From assembly GCA_964617665.1 (NCBI GenBank), contig CAZUAH010000441.1, positions 1-11,632 on the forward strand: a DNA stretch of 11,632 nucleotides. Reading direction: 5' to 3'. The DNA is from JADHUC01 sp964617665. Its GTDB lineage: Bacteria > Planctomycetota > Planctomycetia > Pirellulales > Pirellulaceae. Below the pieces are notes generated by a model that had not been told where the DNA came from, made no database searches, and saw nothing but the letters and a program-made list of their open reading frames with translations. Both the position numbers and the translations under genes were made by a program. This document shows positions 6,318 through 11,632 of the stretch, piece after piece (the first letter of the stretch is position 1; each line of letters starts with the position of its first letter).

Positions 6318-7073
6318 CTACTCGAACGGACGGATCTTGATGTTGCGGAATTCAATGCGGTCCGAATGATCCTGAAGACAAATGTGCCCCTGCTTGGCTT
6401 TGGCGAACTTGGGCTTGTTTTTGAACTTGCTGCCGGCCACGCGCTCGTTCCAGTCGTCGCTGCCGATTTCGTATTCGAACAGCTTCACTCCGTTCAGCCA
6501 GTGCTCGATGTGATCCCCGTCGGCTACGATCCGCACGGTGTTCCACTGGCCGACTGGCTTCGTCACGTCTTTCGGAGGTGCGTACAGGTCGTAACAAGCT
6601 CCCGCCAGTTGCCGCTTGTCGCGTCGAGGATGCCGGGAATTGTCCAGCACCTGCATTTCCGGCGAGACGTGCCAAGACGTAACGGCATCCTCGGTGACCC
6701 GAAACAGAATTCCGCTGTTTCCGCCCGACACGATCTTCCATTGCAGCGTCAGTTCGAAGTTGTCGTACTGATCAACCGTAATGATATCATCCCCACCGCC
6801 AGCCCCTTTGCCGCCTGCTCCACCCTTTACTCGAACCAGCGCTCCTTCGACTCGCCAGCCGGGAGGCATCTTGTCCATCTTGTATCCCCGCCAACCTTCG
6901 GTCGTTTTGCCATCGAACAACAGTTTCCAGCCAGCCGCCTTCTCCTTGTGCGACAACGTGTTTGGGGCTTGCTCTTCAGGCTGGACACTCTGCGTTTGAG
7001 CGCTCACCGCATATGACCAACTCAGAGCAACAAGCAGCAGAGCAGTGACAACAACTCTTGGTGATGTCGGCAT
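6318..7073 (-). CDS. Exported DUF1080 (3-keto-disaccharide hydrolase-like) protein
   Basis: A 251-residue protein with a signal peptide (residues 1-25, cleavage probably after AVSA) and one DUF1080 domain, a concanavalin-like beta-sandwich of which planctomycetes carry many copies. Visible hallmarks are LFDGKTTEGW at 52-61, GWRVEGALVRVKGG at about 72-85, NFELTLQWKIVSGGNSGILFR, WNTVRIVADGDHIEHWLNG and HICLQDHSDRIEFRNIKIRP near the end. Some family members cleave 3-keto-disaccharides in carbohydrate breakdown; others have unknown roles, so the substrate is not assigned. The ATG at 7073 is chosen because GAGGAG lies 7 nt upstream and a signal peptide follows. The frame continues upstream to 7412, but that part overlaps the OPT gene and is not coding. 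It is the first gene of a two-gene unit with the short LRR protein. Confidence 0.92.
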   Translation of the reverse strand: MPTSPRVVVTALLLVALSWSYAVSAQTQSVQPEEQAPNTLSHKEKAAGWKLLFDGKTTEGWRGYKMDKMPPGWRVEGALVRVKGGAGGKGAGGGDDIITVDQYDNFELTLQWKIVSGGNSGILFRVTEDAVTSWHVSPEMQVLDNSRHPRRDKRQLAGACYDLYAPPKDVTKPVGQWNTVRIVADGDHIEHWLNGVKLFEYEIGSDDWNERVAGSKFKNKPKFAKAKQGHICLQDHSDRIEFRNIKIRPFE

Positions 7074-7330
7074 GATGTGTCTCCTCGCAGGCGCCCCCTT
7101 CCACAGCAGTTGTTTCCAACAGCATGATAACACGACGGATTGCAGGATGCAGCCAAGCGATGTCGGATCTTTCCTGGAAGATGCGACGTACCAGGTTGTG
7201 GTCTTCGACGAAACCCCACGCCAGAAGGCTCCCAAGCGGTGTGATGCTATCCACGGTTTTGCTGCACGCGTCAGGGTCGTACAATCATGGCACGTTGCCC
7301 TTGCACTGCGCTCCCAACTGAGTACCGACG

Positions 7331-9157
7331 ATGACCACATCAAACACACCACGCGATTCACACGGTGATTCGTCGCGTGTGATCCATCGAGGACCGTATC
7401 CCGAACTGACATGGCCAGCCGTGATTGTGGGGTGGTTCCTGGGCGCCATAATCGCCGTTTCGATCGGCTACGCTGCGCTGATCCTGGGATTTTCGATCGA
7501 GGGCTCTGAACTCGCCGCGATTCTGGGTTGGGGTATCTTGCGCGGCATACTCCGGCGTACGAGCATTGTCGAGAACAATATCAACCAGACGATCGCCTCG
7601 GCCGTAAACGGCGCGTCGGCAGGTATGATGTTTTCCATTCCCGCCCTGTTCATTCTTGCCGAAACGTCCAGCGACAAGAATGGCCAGTTTGCCGGCCTGA
7701 CGCAATTCAGCATTCCATTGATGGTGCTGGCGTGTATTACGGGCGGCATTCTCGGGCTGGCTTTCATCATTCCCCTTCGCAAGCAGATGATCGACTTTGA
7801 CCGTTTGGCATACCCGGGTGGCATCGCGGTCGCGACCATTCTCAAATCACCCGGCGCTGGTCTCAAGAAGGCCGTCTACCTGCTGGGAGCAGGCGTCGTG
7901 TCGGGAGCGTTCTATCTGACGGTTATCTGGCTCACCGGCAGCGACCACCCCGAATGGGCATTGGGTGAACAGCTTCGACTTCCGGCATATCTAAATATCA
8001 CACTGTTTCTTTCGCTGATGACGGTGGGTGTCGGCTTTCTGTCCGGTAAGGGCGGCTTTTGGTTCGGCGCCGGCGGCTTCATCTGCTACTGGCTATTGGC
8101 CCCGTTGTTGTCATTGGTCGGGCAGGGCGGCGTGCCGAACCTTCTCAGCGACCCAAGTGATTTGCGCATGACGTTGTTTCGCCCCACCGGAATCGGAATG
8201 CTGATCGGAGCCGCCCTTTGCGGCATCGTGGCGGCCTTTCCGCTAATTCGCAGCGCGATCAAATCCATGCACGAGGCCAGCCGAGGCGGCGGTGACGGGA
8301 AGAGAGCCATTTCGGACGAAATGCCGATTCGCTTGCTGTATTACGGCATCGCCGGCGGCATAGTTGTCTTGATCGCCATCTGCTATCAGTCGGTCGCTGA
8401 AATGACCCTCTGGCGAGCAGCGTTGATGGCCGTCTTGGGAACCGCATGGGTCTGGGTGGCCGGCGTGATCGTTTCGGAATGCCTGGGACGAACTAACTGG
8501 TCACCGCTGTCGGGCATGACCTTGATCGCGGTCACAATTCTGTTGATCATCGCGCAGGCCGGGATGAGCAGTCCGGCAGCCATCTTGAGTTCCGTCATCA
8601 TTGGCGCAGCCATCTGCGTGGCCATCGCGCAGGCTGGCGACATGATGTTGGACTTGAAGTCCGGATACCTGGTCGGCGCCACGCCGCGACGCCAGCAGTT
8701 GGCCCAATTCATCGGTTCTTGGTTGGGGCCTTTGGTCGTGATCGGGCTCATCTTTGTGCTCCACAAACACATGACGCTGGGAAGCGAAAGTCTGCCCGCG
8801 CCTCAAGGCGAAGCCTTGGCGTCGATGATTCGTGGGATCGTCAGCGAGGACGTGCCAACCTATCGCTACGTGGCCGGCGCGGGGTTGGGAGGGGCGCTCG
8901 CCTTCAGTGGCCTGGGCGGCATCGGAGTGCTTATTGGCCTGGGCTTCTACATGCCCTTTGGCATCGTATTGACCTATACGCTGGGAAATCTGCTTCGCGT
9001 CGCGGCCGACCGCTTTCTCGGTCGCAGTTTTTCCGAGCATGTTGGCGTTCCGATCGCCGCGGGGTTGATCGTCGGCGAAGCACTGGTGGGCGTAGGCAAT
9101 GCCTTCTATCAGGCATTCTATCAGACCATCTGTCAGTTCATCTGGGGAGCGGCGTGA
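7331..9157 (+). CDS. OPT-family oligopeptide/metal-chelate transporter
   Basis: A 608-residue, very hydrophobic protein with well over ten membrane segments, the usual size for bacterial OPT transporters. These move oligopeptides or metal-siderophore complexes across the inner membrane by proton coupling. Family marks are ENNINQTIASA at 81-91, FDRLAYPGGIAVATILK at about 156-172, and DLKSGYLVGATPRRQQ near residue 445. The canonical PEG of the second motif is PGG here. The start has no strong ribosome site, but the next reading begins well before the first membrane segment. A possible -10 (TACAAT, 7280-7285) lies about 45 nt upstream without a good -35. It is divergent from the DUF1080 gene, and its stop overlaps the next start (TGATG). 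Substrate cannot be told from sequence. Confidence 0.9.
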   Translation: MTTSNTPRDSHGDSSRVIHRGPYPELTWPAVIVGWFLGAIIAVSIGYAALILGFSIEGSELAAILGWGILRGILRRTSIVENNINQTIASAVNGASAGMMFSIPALFILAETSSDKNGQFAGLTQFSIPLMVLACITGGILGLAFIIPLRKQMIDFDRLAYPGGIAVATILKSPGAGLKKAVYLLGAGVVSGAFYLTVIWLTGSDHPEWALGEQLRLPAYLNITLFLSLMTVGVGFLSGKGGFWFGAGGFICYWLLAPLLSLVGQGGVPNLLSDPSDLRMTLFRPTGIGMLIGAALCGIVAAFPLIRSAIKSMHEASRGGGDGKRAISDEMPIRLLYYGIAGGIVVLIAICYQSVAEMTLWRAALMAVLGTAWVWVAGVIVSECLGRTNWSPLSGMTLIAVTILLIIAQAGMSSPAAILSSVIIGAAICVAIAQAGDMMLDLKSGYLVGATPRRQQLAQFIGSWLGPLVVIGLIFVLHKHMTLGSESLPAPQGEALASMIRGIVSEDVPTYRYVAGAGLGGALAFSGLGGIGVLIGLGFYMPFGIVLTYTLGNLLRVAADRFLGRSFSEHVGVPIAAGLIVGEALVGVGNAFYQAFYQTICQFIWGAA

Positions 9158-9750
9158 TGAAAGTGGCTCGGCTATGCGGACACGTGATGTTGTGGAGCGG
9201 GTTTCTGAGCGGCGCCCTGCTGGCCGTTCGCCGCACCGAAGTACCCGGCAGTCCCTGGTCCACCATTTCCTGGCCAGCGTACGCCATCGCGCTGGGCATT
9301 GCCGTAGCGGGCGTCGTTCTGCTGCGGTCCACCAAGAGGACCGCACGCTTGGGAAGTGAACGGCACGCGGACGACGTCGATCAACTGGACGCCACGCTGA
9401 ATCGACTGCACAAGCAATTACGGCTTTGGCAAATGGGCAAAGAGAAGCCGCCCGTACACGACGTACACGGGCAAATCGACGAACTTCTGGCACCCGATCT
9501 GGCCTCGTTCGCCGAGTTGCGAGAATCGCTGATCGATTCGTTCGGCCTACAGGAGTACGCGGGTATCATGACACACTTTGCCTTGGCCGAACGAACCATC
9601 AATCGGATGTGGTCTGCCTCGGCCGACGGCTACATCGACGAAGTGGACGTCTGCCTTGACCGAGCGATCGTTCACCTGGAAAACGCTATCGAACGCCTGA
9701 ACGAGGCACGGACGATCGAAGCCAACTGGGCCGTCGACCAGCATGCCTGA
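9157..9750 (+). CDS. Two-TM protein of unknown function coupled to the OPT transporter
   Basis: A 197-residue protein whose ATG overlaps the OPT stop codon by one base, with GGGGAG about 8 nt upstream, so translation is probably coupled. Two membrane segments lie at about residues 5-24 and 39-56. The remainder is soluble and mostly helical, rich in charged residues, with a possible coiled coil near 70-90 (LDATLNRLHKQLRLWQ) and helices at about 100-185 (FAELRESLIDSF, HLENAIERLNEARTIE). I recognise no family. Coupling suggests an accessory or regulatory subunit of the transporter; this is inference from position only. Confidence 0.75.
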   Translation: MKVARLCGHVMLWSGFLSGALLAVRRTEVPGSPWSTISWPAYAIALGIAVAGVVLLRSTKRTARLGSERHADDVDQLDATLNRLHKQLRLWQMGKEKPPVHDVHGQIDELLAPDLASFAELRESLIDSFGLQEYAGIMTHFALAERTINRMWSASADGYIDEVDVCLDRAIVHLENAIERLNEARTIEANWAVDQHA

Positions 9751-9833
9751 TACAGGGAGCTGCGTCGTCGATATTGGCATTTTGTGACCCGGGGCTCCTG
9801 ACCGGGACACGTGGACGAGTGAGGTTCAATATC

Positions 9834-11216
9834 ATGGCACAGGAATCCGCCGACAAACCGAAACGGCCCGCACGTCGATTGCGGTTTCGGCTGTCCACGC
9901 TGTTTGTGTTGATATTGATCATCTGTTGTGGACTCGCATGGTTCCACTGGAAGACCAAGGTTGCCCGAGAACAGCAATTGGCGGTCCAGGAGATCCAGCG
10001 GGCCGGCGGATCCGTGCGGTATGATTACGAGCAGAATGACGAGCTGACCTACGATCCGCTTGGTCCCGTTTGGCTCGAGACGTTCCTGGGCGACCATTTC
10101 TTCGCGTGCGTGGTCGAAGCGCGTATTGCGGGCGAAGTGGACTTGGGGATTGTCCGCAAGTTGCCGCGGTTAGACAATCTCGTAGTCTCTCGAGATCGAA
10201 TGACCGCTGCTGATGCGGCCCATTTGAAGGAATTGTCGGGTCTCCACCGCTTGGAAATCTATGTGACGGACGTCACCGACGAGGACCTGCGGGAGATGGG
10301 CCGGCTGCCACGGCTGAACCAGTTGATGGTCGGCTGGGCGTACGCTCCGGATGACTTCAAGCTGAGCGATACAAGAACGGAGATCGGGCCCGTCGTTCCG
10401 AATACGCAGGTGACAGAAGCTGGCCTTGCCCATCTGAGCCGGCTCAGAGAGCTTCGGCACCTGCGGCTCGAGAATTCGACGATATCGGATGCGGGGTTGA
10501 GTCATCTTCGCGCGTTGACCAATCTCGAAACATTGAATCTGTCGGGAACACAAGTGACCGCCGCAGGGCTGGAACATTTGAAGCCGCTGACCAATCTAAC
10601 GAAGTTGTTCCTTGCACGAACGCAAGTGACCGACGCGGGCCTTGCGCATCTTCGAGATCGTCCAGGACTCTATCACCTCGAGCTAGAGGAAACACAAATC
10701 ACCGACGCGGGTATGGATCATCTCGTAGCCATGCCCGATCTTTCCATGCTGTTCCTAGACCATACGCGTGTAACCGATGCTGGTGTAGAGCGTCTGAAAG
10801 ATCTACCAAACATTCGTTTTCTTGGGCTCTCCGGAACGCGAGTGACCGACGAGGGTTTGTCCCACATGCGAAAGATGAAGAAGCTGCACTCGCTCAGTAT
10901 CGCAAGAACGAAGATCACGCCGGCCGGCCTTGCACATTTGAGCAATCTGCCCGACTTGGTGAGCATCGAACTCGGCGGCCCGAGTGTGACGGACGAGTTC
11001 TTGCAGCGAGTCTCTCAGATCCAGCAGATCCAGAAACTCTGGCTCTATGACGCCCAAGTCACAGACAAAGGGGTGATGCAACTCAAATCGCTCACCGGGC
11101 TCCGGTTCCTAGTGTTGCTGGGCGAAAGCAACGTGACCGATCAAGGCATCGAGCGGCTGAAAGACGAAATGCCGGATCTGATCGTGTCGCGGACTGTTCC
11201 GATCGTCGCTGAATAG
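9834..11216 (+). CDS. Membrane-anchored leucine-rich-repeat protein (long)
   Basis: A 460-residue protein. After a basic N-terminus (residues 9-20) comes one membrane segment at about 20-38, then the linker AVQEIQRAGGSVRYDYE at 50-66, a region without repeats to about 110, and some 13 repeats of about 24 residues such as VTDAGLAHLRDRPGLYHLEL to the end. The basic RRLRFRLSTLF start and the linker are typical of planctomycete LRR proteins. The repeats face one side of the membrane and presumably bind proteins. The ATG at 9834 is chosen over one 20 codons upstream because GAGG lies 9 nt before it and the basic membrane anchor follows directly. It begins 83 nt after the two-TM gene, so it may belong to the same transcript. 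Function unknown. Confidence 0.87.
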   Translation: MAQESADKPKRPARRLRFRLSTLFVLILIICCGLAWFHWKTKVAREQQLAVQEIQRAGGSVRYDYEQNDELTYDPLGPVWLETFLGDHFFACVVEARIAGEVDLGIVRKLPRLDNLVVSRDRMTAADAAHLKELSGLHRLEIYVTDVTDEDLREMGRLPRLNQLMVGWAYAPDDFKLSDTRTEIGPVVPNTQVTEAGLAHLSRLRELRHLRLENSTISDAGLSHLRALTNLETLNLSGTQVTAAGLEHLKPLTNLTKLFLARTQVTDAGLAHLRDRPGLYHLELEETQITDAGMDHLVAMPDLSMLFLDHTRVTDAGVERLKDLPNIRFLGLSGTRVTDEGLSHMRKMKKLHSLSIARTKITPAGLAHLSNLPDLVSIELGGPSVTDEFLQRVSQIQQIQKLWLYDAQVTDKGVMQLKSLTGLRFLVLLGESNVTDQGIERLKDEMPDLIVSRTVPIVAE

Positions 11217-11220
11217 GGAG

Positions 11221-11234
11221 CCTGACGTTTCAGG
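11221..11234. other. Small hairpin between convergent genes
   Basis: CCTGA-CGTT-TCAGG, a 5-bp stem with a 4-nt loop, lies directly after the LRR stop in the 51-bp gap before the convergent gene. No T-run follows on either strand, so it is at best a weak terminator. Confidence 0.25.
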
Positions 11235-11267
11235 TGGCGTCACTTGGTCACAAGACTCCCCTGGTCC

Positions 11268-11632
11268 TCAACCTCCGCCACCGCCGGGCGTTTCTTTTGG
11301 CTCTATGAACATCATCTCGGCGGGCGTAACCCAGTGGGATCTTAGGTCCACCCTGAACCATCCTTCACTGTTCTTCTTGTGGAACCGGCAGGGTGACCGT
11401 GTGCCGAACTCCTTCAGATCGTATTGCGCCCAAGTCTTGCCCAAATCCAGCGAAACGATGAAGCCGGTGTCCATCGGCGACGCGGGCGCGCAATGGGATG
11501 CCAGAATCACGCCGTCTTGGATGATCATATTGCCCGATTCGACGCCCGGATTGAACAGGAGCGTGTGCTTGTCCAGGTTGGTGATGTCGGCCGGATCGCA
11601 GCAAAAGACTCCTCGGTCGTACGGCTTGGGGC
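11268..11632 (-). CDS. C-terminal end of a BNR/Asp-box (sialidase-like) protein
   Basis: The minus-strand frame is open from the right edge to a TGA at 11270-11268 and gives the last 120 residues of a longer protein. It contains an Asp-box, SLDLGKTW (S-x-D-x-G-x-T-W), the signature turn of BNR repeats in sialidases and other beta-propellers. Before it are VESGNMIIQDGVILASHC and related strands typical of one propeller blade. It ends in PGGGGG. The catalytic residues, the start and any signal peptide lie outside the window, so it may be an exo-sialidase or a non-enzymatic BNR protein. It is convergent with the long LRR gene. Confidence 0.75.
   Translation of the reverse strand, partial: PKPYDRGVFCCDPADITNLDKHTLLFNPGVESGNMIIQDGVILASHCAPASPMDTGFIVSLDLGKTWAQYDLKEFGTRSPCRFHKKNSEGWFRVDLRSHWVTPAEMMFIEPKETPGGGGG

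Noticed and set aside
7022..7284. Minus-strand ORF with a protein-like stretch (FVEDHNLVRRIFQERSDIAW)
   Set aside because: It overlaps the DUF1080 start in another frame, has no ribosome site and matches no family I know. It might be a decayed fragment, but support is too thin.
7074..7412. N-terminal extension of the DUF1080 frame
   Set aside because: It overlaps the OPT gene start. The internal ATG at 7073 has a strong ribosome site and a signal peptide.
8501..9493. 330-residue antisense ORF across the OPT gene
   Set aside because: Its Arg/Asp/Gln-rich product is the usual antisense shadow of a GC-rich membrane-protein gene.

Overview
The window looks like chromosome from a planctomycete, probably near Pirellulales. 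This is inferred from family content: a DUF1080 (3-keto-disaccharide hydrolase-like) exported protein, membrane-anchored leucine-rich-repeat (LRR) proteins with the VTDAGL-type repeat, an exported protein with DxNxNG calcium-like loops, and a BNR/Asp-box protein. Everything below comes from reading the sequence; no database search was possible.

Region 1 (1-3129) is a sulfur/redox module. On the minus strand, reading from 2022 down to 1, are a DNA-binding regulator (HTH + cysteine cluster + receiver-like domain), a DsrC/TusE-family protein, a NarI/DsrM-like dihaem cytochrome b, and the first codons of another gene that runs off the left edge (by context possibly the DsrK/HdrD-like partner). 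A good sigma70-type promoter (TTGACA-18-TATCAT) lies upstream of the regulator. A second copy of the regulator (2344-3129) is divergently transcribed from the other side of a 321-bp intergenic region. The DsrC-like protein keeps the C-terminal penultimate Cys but has Tyr where the second arm Cys should be.

Region 2 (3130-3713) has no convincing gene. It holds a coding-looking remnant on the minus strand and a degenerate 23-bp tandem repeat that resembles the end of an IS21-family element.

Region 3 (3714-5330, minus) is one exported protein gene. Its frame is interrupted by a TGA at 3966-3968 but continues in the same frame for 63 well-formed codons to a TGA at 3774-3776, followed 31 nt later by a strong intrinsic terminator. 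The only cysteine of the mature protein lies four residues after the TGA. A perfect 7-bp hairpin with a UGG loop begins 14 nt after it, in the position and shape expected of a bacterial SECIS element. This is either an undescribed selenoprotein or a gene broken by a single nonsense change; it is the most interesting item in the window.

Region 4 (5602-7073, minus) is a two-gene unit: an exported DUF1080 protein followed by a short membrane-anchored LRR protein, ending in a hairpin. Region 5 (7331-11216, plus) runs the other way: an OPT-family transporter, a translationally coupled two-TM protein of unknown function, and a longer membrane-anchored LRR protein. Region 6 (11268-11632, minus) is the C-terminal end of a BNR/Asp-box protein that enters from the right edge.
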